Assembly: GCF_050908995.1 (NCBI RefSeq)
Contig: NC_135120.1
Location: 10,987,433 to 11,051,432, forward strand
DNA from: Andrena cerasifolii
Lineage: Eukaryota; Arthropoda; Insecta; Hymenoptera; Andrenidae
DNA: 64,000 nt
Direction: 5' to 3'
The position numbers and the translations under genes are program-made. Positions 1-12,012 of this stretch are shown here, piece by piece. Under the pieces are notes generated by a model. It ran no database searches. It had not been told where the DNA came from and saw only the letters and a list, made by a program, of their open reading frames with translations. The stretch's first letter is position 1. Each line of letters opens with the position of its first letter.

Positions 1-45
1 TGGTCGATATTATTTTAGGCATCGATATAGTCACCACATAGATCT

Positions 46-159
46 ATGGAGCTGGAAGTCCTAGAAGAGTTCAAATATATGGGCCCGTTTCCAATAATAG
101 ATATTAAAAAAATTATTTTGGAGGAAGAAATCAAACGTAAGAAGGGACTTTTAAAATGA
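46..159 (+). pseudogene. Possible LINE reverse-transcriptase C-terminal scrap
   Basis: A 37-codon open stretch begins at an ATG and contains the peptide LEVLEEFKYMG. Many non-LTR retrotransposon reverse transcriptases carry a segment of the type V-E-x-F-K-Y-L-G just after the catalytic core, followed by a region rich in E, I and K, as here (residues 24-36, LEEEIKRKKG). The match is short and comes from recall of the family pattern, not from an alignment. The reading frame stops at TGA 157-159, and no neighbouring palm or thumb motifs were seen, partly because the window begins only 45 bases upstream. It could also be a chance ORF or part of a host exon. Confidence 0.33.
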
Positions 160-279
160 TTCTAGAAAGAATTATAAAAACCACGAACAAAGAACGCGAT
201 GTACATTCTTATTACGAGGAATTCTACTTCCAGGTAATCGATGTCTGATCTGTGCAATCTCTTACTACTGATATTTCAG

Positions 280-426
280 AAGTGCTTTGATGTCGAGCGA
301 AGAGAACGGTAAAGGCGAAACATTTCGAAAGTATAAAACGAATATAAGCACTCAAAGAACACAACAGATGATAGTGAAACCAGGAAAGGTAAAACGCAAG
401 AAGAAAATCCGATAGGTTTAAGGAAC
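280..426 (+). other. Possible exon between splice-like signals
   Basis: The segment is preceded by TACTGATATTTCAG (266-279), a good 3' splice-site shape, and followed by GTAAGT at 427. Inside, an ATG at 290 opens 41 codons ending at TAG 413-415, with a lysine-rich C-terminus (VKRKKKIR). No frame stays open from acceptor to donor, so it could only be a terminal coding exon with spliced UTR, or chance. The protein is not recognised. Confidence 0.18.
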
Positions 427-3400
427 GTAAGTCATTGTTTCGTTTCCCAGAATACTGTGTGTTTAACTCCCATGTTAGTACTTTAGACTTCTACAACAGA
501 TTCTTCCAATGACTGCGTTAAAATAAAGACTGTTATTTTGATTAAATACTTGATACTTTGATAATTCAATTAATGAAAATAAACATAATACCCTTATATA
601 ATGTCCTCTCTATGAAAATATTTTTAAACCACATCGGTTTTACTTTGTTATTACAATAGCTCAATCTGTTCTAGAAAATTGTTATTAGCAGACCTTGTAG
701 CGAAATTATACAGTGAAATACGATATAGTCGATAATAAAATGAATCTTCCAGAGTATTTTAAATCTACATTTTAGACTAAATATTTAGTCGCTTACCCAA
801 TAGACAAACTAATTCGCGTGAACCTATCGAACTCATTAATTTCATCTACCTAAATTATAATTAAGTTAAAAAATCCTCAACTTTAAGTACAAAATTTTCC
901 ACAAAAATTTCCTTAGTCGTTTCTCAAAAGCCTTTATCCTCCTTCAAACTAACTCCCATTAGAATGAACTGACCCATTAACATTTCAATACCCCAAAAAC
1001 TATCGTCTACTTAATTAAGTCTCTCACACATCATTTCTTCATGTAGATGTATAATATATTATATATCTCCCGTCTTAATAATTCAGGTTAGTATCCTGCA
1101 GTGTAAAACAGTTATCCATACCGGTCATCTATATATAAAAATTGTCACTGTGAAACTAATAATGAAGAAAATATTTCTTGAGCTTTCGAACTTAAAAAAA
1201 TCTCACTCTAACGAGTGTGAACATCAAAGAGTATAAAGAACCCCTAAAAAATACACTACATCCCTGGCATCATCATTAACCTATTGTAATACCATGAATT
1301 TCTTCCCAAGAACAGAACAATAAATCCTCCTCTATCACTCAAGCATCAATACACGATTCCACAATTTTTATCCCCATGTTCCTTTTGCTTTTCAACCACG
1401 CGCGACACAAGCACGACAGAAATTTTCAACGAGGACGGTTGCAACGAGCCTCGGCGGAGCGACCACACATTTTATTGACAATCCACCAGGCAGCAGGAGT
1501 TACGCAAAATCAATAAAACGTAGTTTAAGCGTGAGCATTGATTCGTACGAAGGAACGTCGCGGGGGTACAAATTATGGCAGCGTTAAAGCCGAGGTGTGG
1601 CGGAGAAGGTAGATCCTAATGGTTTGTCGGAAATTCAAATATTATCGAGCGCGCATCTACTTTCGTCGGTTCATACATAAAATATCAGCGGCGACGTCAC
1701 TACCGCAATACATCAAAGTCTAACGGCTATCGGTTTAAAGGAATTAACTTCCCTCCACTCTCATTTCGGTAAATAAATTGAACGGCCTGAATCGAGGAAT
1801 CCAACCAGGGATTCACCTAGAAAAGGTACCAGGGGAGCAGCTGATTTAGGTGAATAAACTGCGATGTTCGAATCCACCATTGCACGAGTATTATTCCATC
1901 CATCTTGTATTTTATTATTCTACCTGCTTTTCACTTTGAGAGTGATGCAAATAAACTGAAGTGAAGAGTAGACACTTTTATACTCGTTAGTCAAGTTATT
2001 TGGGACAGTTTTTGAACTCATTTATATACAATGGCAATAATTCCTTTCGTAAGTTTCTGCTAATATATTTCATATTTGTGATTTCTGTTCTCTTAATAAG
2101 GAATAGTGTGGCAGAGATAAATAAGGAGAAAACGTAGGTGATTTGGTTCTAGAATCCCTCGTTTTACCAAAAATTTCTTTACTGTTACTGCAGGGTCAGT
2201 TCTTGATTTGTCATACCAGAGGAGAAAGCTTCTCACGCGATAAATTCTTTTAAATAAGCGAGACGATTAAGAAACGATTCCTTGTGCGGATAACACTGGC
2301 ATATTGAAATATGCTTCCATGCGTTTCCATACGCGTGTAATGCGTTCATTACCAGTGTATTAATTCTCAAACCTTGTGATATTACTGTTTCCTTAACCTT
2401 AGGAAGAGTTTCGAGACCTTGAATAATCCCGCACGTTTCTACAGCTATTGTATTATTTATTAGACTGCGGTCGTTTATGCAAATAAAACGTATGTAGATA
2501 CGTATGAATCATGCAGAATATATGCAGAATACAATAATAAGCCTTATTATAACCATATGTGAATGGTTCAAAGGCTAAATCTGTAACAGAAAATGAGAAG
2601 GGAATGTTATGTGAATGCAGGATGCTAAAGCTTTATTTTCCAAGTCGTGGCGAGTTCAAGAGAGTTATTACTTCCGTCTGAAGTCATGAAATGACAGAAT
2701 GACTGAATATATTTACGCTGAAGTGGAAGGTGTGCACTTAATATGCGATCTATCAATCACTTTCTCGTTGAGAGTAAAGTTTGGATAAGGCACGTTCCTA
2801 TAACTTTCTTGCCTTAGTTTACGGTACACATATTTTTCCTAAATCAGTCACGTGCTGTATATGCCTATGAATATTGGCGGCAGGTATCAAGTTCAGTCAC
2901 CATATTGGACTTATGATGTAGAAGCTAAGAGATTAGGTACCAGAAACTTCTTCTTTAAGAATTCAAGTTTTATACAGAAAATTTCCTTGTATTCTTTATA
3001 ATTTATTAAACAATTGTATCTATCCATTCAAAATATAATATTCATAATTTCATAGAATATTGTCATCGATAATAATTTTCGCGAATGCGTACAACAGTAA
3101 TTTTCTTAAAGTTTCTCTGACAAAATTAATTTATAAGAAGACAGGAGTTGCTTAATTCCTTAATTATTACACTATTCAAGATACTATCAATTTCTGATAT
3201 CACAATGCAGTATGCAGTTCGCTTGAAAATACGGTCAAATGTTCCTCCACCTTTTTCTCCACGACTGCCGAGCATATTTTCTCGACTCTCAGTAATATAC
3301 TTCCATTCACTCGTATAAATTCTATCGAATTGTTTAAAACTGGTTCTAGCATTTTGAATTCCTTCCTGTCGCCTGGCAGAATTCCAGAGTAAACTCGAAT

Positions 3401-4850
3401 CAATACCAAAATCGGAATCAAATTTCTACTCCACAGAACCTTCCACTCTAACCCAAATTGCAACTGAACAGATTGATTCCCAAAAATATTATATTAAACG
3501 CTGGATTTCTAACGGGAAATTAAAAAGTACTTACGAAAACCGCCCAAAGGTACGCGCATTCGCGATTAAAAAAGCAGAAGTCAAGAAATCTATAAGAACG
3601 TTCTCCTCGAGCGCTAAATTTTCAACAACCAACGTGTGTAGCTTGAAAATTTCTTTCGCGAAACTGTCGCTGAGAAAACAATTTCCATCTCGAGCACGGT
3701 AAAAGTCCGTAAAAACGAAAGCGTCGGGAACATTAAAGTGAGTTCATTCTGCGTGTTTGTGATGCAAATCCTATCACGGGGATGATCGTTTCTTATTCGC
3801 GACGAGTTCTCGCGCGAGAGAAGCCATCGTCAAAAAGTTTGGAAAAGTCGACTTCGTGATGCATCCCCGCGAAAGTTCACTCGCATCCTGAAGGCGTCGT
3901 TGTAGATATTGCACTTCCCACTGCGAGATCGAGAAATAGCAGAGAATCCCGCGCGCCCCTGGTTCGAGGGTTTTTCAGCGCGGCAGGAGCACCCAACTTT
4001 TATCTGCATCGTAACTTACTGACCCGATAAGAATGAAAACGTCCCGCTGGACCCTGTTCACTTCACCTAGTGTAATGATAAAATACCGCGGTGGCAAAAC
4101 AAGAATCGTAATTCATGGTCCTCCTTCGCTCTCATTCCTAAGTTGCTCCTTGGCTTCATCCTATTCGACGTCTTCATCATCGGCCTCTTGCTTTTTTATA
4201 TCTACTAGCTATCATCTGATATTAATATTATCCATGACACGTGACACAGGTTGAATTAGGTCGATTATTTTCATCATTAACACTTCGAATGGCGGCAAGG
4301 TTTTGGAAAATGGTCCCTTTAAGTTGGCCCCGCGGCCTGGAAACGCGCCGACGTCATCGGCAGTGTGAATAGATCGATTCTAATTATTTCTATTCGAAGT
4401 AATTTGATTTGAAAGGGTCTGCAATGTCGGCAGACTGATTGTAGTAAATCCTTTTGTACGATTAGAATTTTACAAGGACTTGGCACGTTATTTTCTGCCA
4501 TTTTAGCACAATCAGACTATCGTCCAGAATGTTTCCTATTTCGTCCCGTTTCTTCCTTCGTTCACGTAATTTATCTAGAAGTCAATGAGTCGCGATGGCT
4601 TCATTATTCAAACGCTCGCCTCCTTCCAATGGAAAGGGAAACTTAATAATGCACTCCACTTCCGTAATTAACGATCGGATTCAGTGGGCCGCGCGAATCA
4701 ACTGGGTGTTTGCACAAAAGGCATTCCTTCCGTGTGATAAATAATTCCGCCACGATACTTTGTAATAATTATTCATGCCCGATGCGCTGTAATTTGCTCC
4801 GATAATCGTTGCAGCATATGGGCTCGAAAATCTTGGGATAATCGGTGCTT
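427..4850. other. Non-coding AT-rich stretch
   Basis: No element ends or convincing genes were seen. The longest open frame is an 87-codon one on the - strand (3200-3463), which has no recognisable domain. The stretch 3540-4020 is more CpG-rich than its surroundings. It is probably intergenic or intronic DNA. Confidence 0.5.
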
Positions 4851-4854
4851 TTAA

Positions 4855-5522
4855 GAGGTCATGTACGTAGTCAATGTTTGCGAGTGATTCAGGGATAAAC
4901 TATTAATCCGATTGGTTTAATTCTTTTTGTGTTTTACAGGCATATGTTTATATACCTCTCGTACGAGGATTGGAAAATTTTTAAAAATGTGGGTTTTTCT
5001 CGAAACATCATTTTCGAAAATGGTGGGCGTGATAACTGCCTCACCGTTCATCCAAGTAACTTCACTATTTACACACATATTCTACATAAGATTCGTTATT
5101 CGGTGAAGTTTTTCAATTAAATTGAACCATTTTTCAATAACAAGCAAAAAGGGACGACTTTTATAGCGACAATCACGATTCATTTCTTCAAAGTGTTTAC
5201 CATTGCCGCAATTTTTTATCGCAAAAATGGCGACGACGTCGCTGGAGAACTACGATCCTAAAGATTGTTAAAAAATCGGAGATTTTTTATTCAGACAGCT
5301 CGTACGATTCATCGTGCACAACGTTTGAGGCGACGCCAGTGAACGTGTTCTAAGCCACTGCACGCAGACACCACATTTTTAAACATTTTCCTATTCTCAG
5401 ACCTGTTTTATAATCAACAAACATGTACCTATACAATTCAATAAAAGTTAAACCAATGGGACTAATAGTTTATCCCTGAATCACTCCCAAACATTGGCCA
5501 TGTTTTAGTGCCGAGAAACCCC
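4855..5522. mobile_element. TTAA-flanked foldback element (piggyBac-like ends)
   Basis: Two arms of about 140-150 bp face each other: 4855-4992 and 5371-5522. The best-conserved block is GAGTGATTCAGGGATAAACT on the left and its complement at about 5467-5490 on the right. The interval is bounded by TTAA at 4851-4854 and TTAA at 5523-5526. That is the target-site signature of piggyBac-type transposition, and the outermost bases (GAGGTCAT versus GGGGTTTC inward) match only partly. The central 380 bp hold no transposase. The two short ORFs inside are not protein-like. It is a non-autonomous element; the superfamily is inferred from the TTAA flanks alone. Confidence 0.75.
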
Positions 5523-5619
5523 TTAAGAGAACTCTAGTATTTGGTGTAGATAGTGAACTTTGAATTCAATTTACTGTATAATGTAAATTCATTGTATCAT
5601 TACAATTTATCACACTTAC

Positions 5620-5952
5620 ATACAGGTACATTCCTTCACACCCAGTATGCTTTTTTATTTCCTCCAATATACCACCAAGAGCTACAGGAACTGCAGTCAT
5701 ACCATGAAAATCGATTACAAGTTCCAATAAGTATTCGACACGTATTTGCTGAGTACACATCGTGTTACCATCAGAAATGCCTTTCCTTCGTTCGTCACCA
5801 GTATTCACGGCACAGGGGAGCTTGTGTCGTATATCAAACGCAACCCGTTGCGCCGCGACATCGAAGTGAAACAAATCAAAGATTCGACGATACGGATCCG
5901 GGGATTTATCGAGCTTTAATGGCCCTGGGCATAGTTTCGAAAGAGTTTTCAT
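5620..5952 (-). CDS. Candidate coding exon of unknown protein
   Basis: On the - strand the frame is open for about 110 codons and reads like real protein, with segments such as RVEYLLELVIDFHGMT and GGILEEIKKHTGCEG. It runs straight into a consensus donor: the exon would end at 5620, followed by GTAAGTGTG. A weaker acceptor (ATGCCCAG) lies just before 5924, so the true exon may be 5620-5924. The ORF start at 5952 is the first ATG and is not otherwise supported. No family was recognised. The opposite strand is also open here (5553-5978), so coding strand is a judgement based on residue composition and the donor. It lies next to the 4855-5522 element and could be cargo, a host exon or a relic. 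Confidence 0.35.
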
Positions 5953-5978
5953 CGTTCTCCCATAAATGCGGATGTTAG

Positions 5979-7800
5979 TCGAAATAATACGTAAGGAAAC
6001 TACAATAACGATAAAATGTTACAACAGAATAATGTGTGTACAATTCAAAACGATAAAATCAACAAGACTCTTTACAATATTATGAATTTTTTAATTACAT
6101 ATAAAAAATTTCATTAAATTCTGTTGATGTTAATTTATCTAGTTCACTTCGTAATTATTTTTCTTCTACTTTGTTAATATAATCATCTAGATTTTACATA
6201 CTTTAAATTTTTAACGTTCAGAAAGTACTTAATTGGCATATATTCCCTCAGGTATAATTTTGTGGAAATGATAATCACATTTTTAGAACCCTAGTAGAGA
6301 AACGCGACCTTTCTCCTAAAATGGATTCTTTTTTCATGCCTGTTTCTATGTGTTTGGAAATTACTGAATAAATTGCATTGAAATTTTGTATTAACAGGTA
6401 AATAATCTTTAATAAATACTTGGAGGATCGATCTTCTAGTAAAGACTTTTGAAGTATAAAGTCATTTCCACTAGGAAGCTCCGCGAGGAAAGATTTTAAG
6501 GTCGATAATTTATTCGTCCCCACGGATTCATTACACACGCTGGAAGCGCGAAATTACCGAGACGAAGATCGACGCGAAAAGTAGGAATTTTCTCCTTTGA
6601 TAGAAATCATATCGTCTCCGTGAACGTCTGAATATTCATTATTATTCGCAAAATAATCCATCAGATCGGCGACTGTAATAGCAGCAAAGGTTCGAAGCTG
6701 AAAGGCGGTGGAAATGAAATGAGAGGGAAAAATCTTCGATCACAATTAGAAGGTATTCCTCTGCCCAACCTCTTCCATTTTTGCAGTCGGATATTGAATC
6801 GTTTCTGCGTTTCGATTTATTCACACCGACGAGTATTATGAAAAATATTACTGAAATTCTACGAATCATTTTCTCCCTCACATCCCTTTGCAGTAAAATA
6901 CTTTCTGGAAACTGTAATAATTACTGTTTCAAAACCTTTCAGTGCTGAAGAATAATATAAAAACTATTTCGTGTAAAGTGTTATATTTACTTATCGTACT
7001 TATAACATATTTCAAGGATCTGTATAGACTGTTTAATTTAAATTGATGAGGTTTAATCCTCCCCCAAGCCCCGAAAGATGAGGTCTTAGTTTCTTTTCAT
7101 AAAGAATAAGAGTTTTTCATTAACTTCAATTTAGGTCTGGTTTGAAACTACACATTTTGTGAACATGCTCGAATTCGACTTGAATCGATTGGAACCTCCG
7201 TTTTTGAGTTATCACTGCAAAACAAAAGACAAATTTCTAAATAGCCTCTTTAATGATCCATCTGTAGCGTCATATTTGTATAATGCATATTTTTGACTAA
7301 ACAAAGATGCGTTTTAAAGCTTATGATATTAATAAACTTTGTGTCAAAGAGCAAATCTCAGCATCGATTTATTTCTTTCCAATTAAATGAAAAAGAAATT
7401 CTTCATTTCCGACAAAAACGACTGCCTAGTACCCTTGAGTAGTTGAAATGGTACCGCCATCGGTTCAAGCAGTCATATTCAAACGAGGAAGACACGATTA
7501 TTTACCAGCTGTTTCGAAAAGTTTTTAACATACAATTCGAAGTGGACATTCTCTACAATACAAACAATTAACATGCGTTAATTTCATATCATTTCACGAA
7601 CTCCATTGTTAAAAATTCTGTATACCTATACCATAATTCTCCACTCCGTCATTTTCGAATCACAGAATTTCTCAAACCACAGGAACCACGTTGAAATTCA
7701 AAAGCCACGTACAAAATCAAAGCTCATAAAAGACAATCCGCGAATTGCTTTCGAGAAAAAGAATCCAAACCACCGACCAGAAGCAACGATTTAACCTACA
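5979..7800. other. Non-coding stretch with two - strand open frames
   Basis: The - strand frames at 6275-6538 (87 codons) and 6642-6881 (79 codons) lie on the same strand as the candidate exon at 5620-5952. The second begins with a hydrophobic, signal-peptide-like stretch (ISVIFFIILVGV). Neither has a recognisable domain or clear splice sites. Both are listed only as places to look for upstream exons. The rest is AT-rich and unremarkable. Confidence 0.3.
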
Positions 7801-7819
7801 AACGAAACACCTACATCCG

Positions 7820-8230
7820 AAACGTTATCGTGTTAATTCTCCCCCGAAGTGGCCTTCGAAGGGATGAAATATCCCTTTTACGACACACGAGCTCGTTCTT
7901 TCCCGGCGACAGTGTCGGAGAGGTTGCCGGGCGCCCCTCGACTTTTCTGGGGACGTTATCTGGCGGTCTGGTGTTCCGACCCTCTCGCTTCGTCGCTGGC
8001 CAGCGCTGAAATTCAAGCAACGCCCCTGACGCGCCATCGATCCTAATAATGGGCCGAAGTCGATCAAACGTCGCTCCTCGTGGAGGCAGTTAAACGGTGC
8101 AAATAGTGAGTAAACGCGATACGAGGAGAGCCAGGGCCTCTTATAAAGGTATTCACACCTCGCCTTCCTTTTGCCACGGTATCGGCTACCCCAGAGTAGA
8201 GCCAAACCCACCCCCATCGGCGGCTCGATA
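7820..8230. other. GC-rich block
   Basis: Base composition rises clearly above the neighbourhood, with many CpG dinucleotides. Several overlapping open frames on both strands (up to 130 codons) are expected from this composition, and none resembles a known protein. It may be a promoter or conserved regulatory region. Confidence 0.35.
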
Positions 8231-11200
8231 ATGGAATTTTCTAAGATAAACTTTTAAGCCCTTTCACGCGCCTTTGCAGCGCAGATTTCACAGACCTGGC
8301 GAGATTTCATTCGACCTGTAAAATCTGCGAATATTATCAGACATTGCATAATTCCTCCCACGCCACGATTGATCTTTTCAAAGGCGTAGACAGTCTTCGT
8401 GTCGCCTCGCTTTCAGCGCCTCGTATCGCGAACAAACTCGTGGGGAACAGGAAATGAAAGGTTGGAGAAGCAGTTCGCTGGGAAAATTTCCATTGCTCTC
8501 CTTTTTTCCCCTCCGCCGGTTACCGAGCTTTGAATGAAATGATGGACCACAATAATGAAAAGCGACGGCGCGTGTTGCAAAGGCTAACCGTTAATATTGC
8601 TGCGCTGTAATTGCCGTATTATTGGTACGATCGTTAATCAGAAAGTACGGTAACACGACAGGGGGACGTAGAGAAAACACAGAATACGGCTGGAATAGGC
8701 GGATTCGCAAATTGGCGTCGTTGATTGAAATTTAATGTCACCGATACGCGCGCATGTAAATCAGCTCGTCGAGTGCACAAACGCCACGTCAAACCGACGG
8801 CAATTAATTCAGGAAAGAGCGAACGGATTACGAGTAAACCTCGTGGCGAAGACGAAAAAGTATGATAATAAAAGCAGTCGTTTGGTTGATGTTGCTCCCA
8901 TATTGCCTGATTGATTAATTAGTTGGATGGTTATGACGAGCTGCAAGTTTCATCGGATGGGGCGACTTCGGACGTTCCGATACGATAAGCAGAATGACGA
9001 GTACCTAATTGACAGAGAAAAGAAGTTGGACCGTAATTATGAGAATCTGCTGCTTGATGGGAACTTCCTTCATCAAATTCGCGAGAACCTGTCAACGTCA
9101 ATTTTTATTAAGGGAGAGCAAAAGTTATCTCGTTTCTTAGTTCCTTCGCTAAGCCAATAAACCTTCCGGCTGTATTGAGTATTTGAAATCAGACTGTGGA
9201 TCCCCTGGTCCTATCAAGGCTCTTCGAAAAATCGATAACGTTGTACCGAGAGCACTTCTTGCGCGATGAATTCGCGCAAGAAGAATATCGAAGGAGTCGA
9301 GACGGAAAAGGGTGAGCAGGCGTTTTGTTTGAAGCACGCTGAAGGCAAATTTCAAAGACGCCAATTGTTTAGTAATATGAACTCGTATAATGAAATAGAT
9401 CGAAATTTAAAAAATGGAATAAACATGGAGATCTATAAAGAAACTAAATATCTCGAAAGCCTTAGAAATCTTAAGGAAATGAATTGGGAATTTCCAATAT
9501 AATAGAAATAGTGCTTTTAAAAGATCAAATTATTTTCTGAGACTTTCACTTTTCAAAGTTTATCCAAACACAACATTCCATATCTTTCAAATTGACCAGA
9601 GTTTGTATTTCCAGTAATATGCTAAACAAATTAAACCTTCTATCATATATTCGATAAAATAGGAAACATATCTGACTCTTCGCTAAACTCTGAATGTCAG
9701 TTTTAATGAATTAATTGAAAAATCGAGAAAACTCGGATATGTCTGATATTATACTAAAAGTACAATGTCAAAGGCGGGCCTCTGTTATATAGGATCAAAT
9801 GCCTTAAATATCGTGATCTTCCTATTTAAATTAGTGCAAGCAGAAAGGCAATTTTCTATACTTCCTGTTCAATTTCGTCTCTTTGAGGATCACTAATTGC
9901 GCTACGCGAAATCGCATGTAATTGAGCCAGCTTCCATCCCATCGCCGTGTATTAACGGGCGATAATAGGCTTCTTGATAACTTAATTTCTCCATTCCCGA
10001 AATCGCCGCTCCAATTGCTGCCGAGAAACGTTGATCGATACTGGTCAACGTGGCATCGCGTGATCGCAGCCGTTCGATCTTCATTACCACTCAATAACGT
10101 CGACAGTTATTTATCAGCCACTTTTAGCAGTAACAAACATGTGGGAAAAAAGATCTTATTAAGCTGATGCACAGTCGCTAATAATCTATGCTGTTGATGC
10201 GACGTTAAACCTACATGAAAGGGAAAAAGAACATCACGTCTCTCCCTTTTCGCATACTGCTTTTTGTATGTCCACAATGCATACACTTTATTGCGTGAAT
10301 GTGAAGTGAACTTCCAGGACGGTGACTAACCTCATATATTTTTAGATTATGACGTGATTTGTTTTTCAAATTTCTATCTATCCGGAAAGTAAGTTCTTAT
10401 GTTATGTTAAAAATGAGGAAAATAAATGTGCAAGGTAAAAGGTGTTATCTACTAAATTAGTGTTTGCGGGGAACAAACTAGCAACTGAAATACTAATCTG
10501 AAATTTCATGGCATACAAAGCAGGCTTTCTAAATAATTCTATTCCTTTTTGGAGACCTTTTATCTTTATATACCATCGCATAGATAATTCTTTTTACCCA
10601 GTTTTCAAACTAAAACTTCCATCCCTCCCTACTCAACAGACGAATTCATTCCTTGAACAAAAATTTCAAGTAATCCTCTGACCTCTGACTTCATTTATCG
10701 TTCTGTCGCTCCTAAATCAGAAAATTTTACCCACCGTAACAATTCCGCGTTACATCGCATTCCTGCAAAGTGAATAATAAATGCAGCGTGTAATATCACA
10801 GCCCTGCTGATAGGAACAAATAACGTGGCATTAATAACGCGTGGGCGATCCCAAGGGAAAAATATGACCCATTCGTGCAATTAATTCCTAATTAAAGAAT
10901 AACGATTGCTCCTCGTTATTAATCAACGTAGCATAATATATAACATCTCTTGGCTTCACGCGATTCTATGCTCGTAAGCAGAGCTACTCTACCAATACCC
11001 ACTGTTCACGTTAACAAACAATATCCTCGACCCTGCGTGGACGTACTCAAGTGGCAGCGAAACTTCTTGACAAAGTTTGGCAAATCTTTGACACACCAGG
11101 AAACCTCACGAAACGTACCCCAAAAGTTTTGCTACATTGCATCCAACAGTTTTTGCGCGATTGTGCGCCAATTCTCGTGGTACAAACTCATGCATACCGA

Positions 11201-11490
11201 GGATGCCTTCGATGTTTACTTTTTGTCAAATCAGATACCGAAACGCGCGGTCTCCGAACAATAGATTTGGGTCATTAGATCGGGAGCAATCGATGAAGAA
11301 AATGCCCAGAAAAAAACGGTATCTATACATCTATACTCACGATTATAGTTCGGGCAGACTTTCACACTGTGATCGCGTTATTAACACTTTTACTGGCGCC
11401 TCCGTGTTTACCCTAGGGTGGCCCTTATTTTCAAACTGCGATTTCTTTTGCTCTCACCCCCTAATATGGTTCCATTTCATAAAAAAATAG
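8231..11490. other. Non-coding stretch
   Basis: No convincing gene. All three forward frames happen to be open over about 11050-11260, without splice support or domain resemblance. A perfect hairpin at 9255-9283 is listed separately. Confidence 0.4.
9255..9283. repeat. Perfect 12-bp hairpin
   Basis: CTTCTTGCGCGA at 9255-9266 is followed by a 5-base loop and then its exact reverse complement at 9272-9283. The stem is GC-rich at its core. No Rho-independent terminator logic applies in a eukaryote. It could be a small structured RNA or a binding-site palindrome. It is too short for a typical microRNA precursor. Confidence 0.6.
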
Positions 11491-11493
11491 ACG

Positions 11494-12012
11494 CTGAAAA
11501 AGATTACTGCAATCGGTCCACGGAAAAGGGTGCCGGCCAGGACTTAAAGTTTAAAATTCATTGATGGTTTGAATTTGAAGAATTTCTCAAAAATGGTAAG
11601 CCCTATCGACATTTTGTTCAAATAACATTAAAAAAGCAATCAATTTTCTACAATTACTGTATATATAATTTTTGCTTGCTTCCAACCATTTTTCAGGTAA
11701 TAGCGTTTGAATATAGAGAGGTTCGCACTTCGCGCGTCCTACCTGTACGGCGTGACATATTGCCTATACGCGCGTAGAGCAGACCTCTCTGTCTTCAAAC
11801 GTTATTATCTAAAAAATGGTTGGAAGCAGGAAAAAATGATATATACAGTAATTGTAGAAAATTGAATACTCTTTTGATATTATTTGAACAAAATTTCGAT
11901 AGGGATTACCATTTTTGAAAAAATTCTTTAAATCCAAACTATTGATGAATTCTAAACTTTAAGGCCTGGTCGGCACCCTTTCCTGTTCTCCGACTGTAAT
12001 AAACTTTTCCAG
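11494..12012. mobile_element. 519-bp foldback MITE
   Basis: The left arm (11494 to about 11725) and right arm (about 11780-12012) are reverse complements over roughly 230 bp with modest divergence. Shared landmarks are AAAGGGTGCC, TTCTACAATTACTGTATATA, GCTTCCAACCATTTTT and TTCAAACG. The core of about 55 bp is itself partly palindromic and CG-rich. The tips read CTGAAAAAG and CTGGAAAAG inward. No clear target-site duplication was found, so the superfamily is unassigned. No transposase is encoded. Confidence 0.85.

Noticed and set aside
1848..1900. B-box-like GTTCGAATCC suggesting a tRNA
   Set aside because: No A box at the right distance and no pairing arms.
5553..5978. 141-codon + strand frame
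   Set aside because: Antisense to the better - strand candidate exon; it lacks protein-like composition.
11050..11278. Region where all three forward frames are open
   Set aside because: Could suggest coding, but none of the three has splice signals or recognisable sequence. Probably chance.
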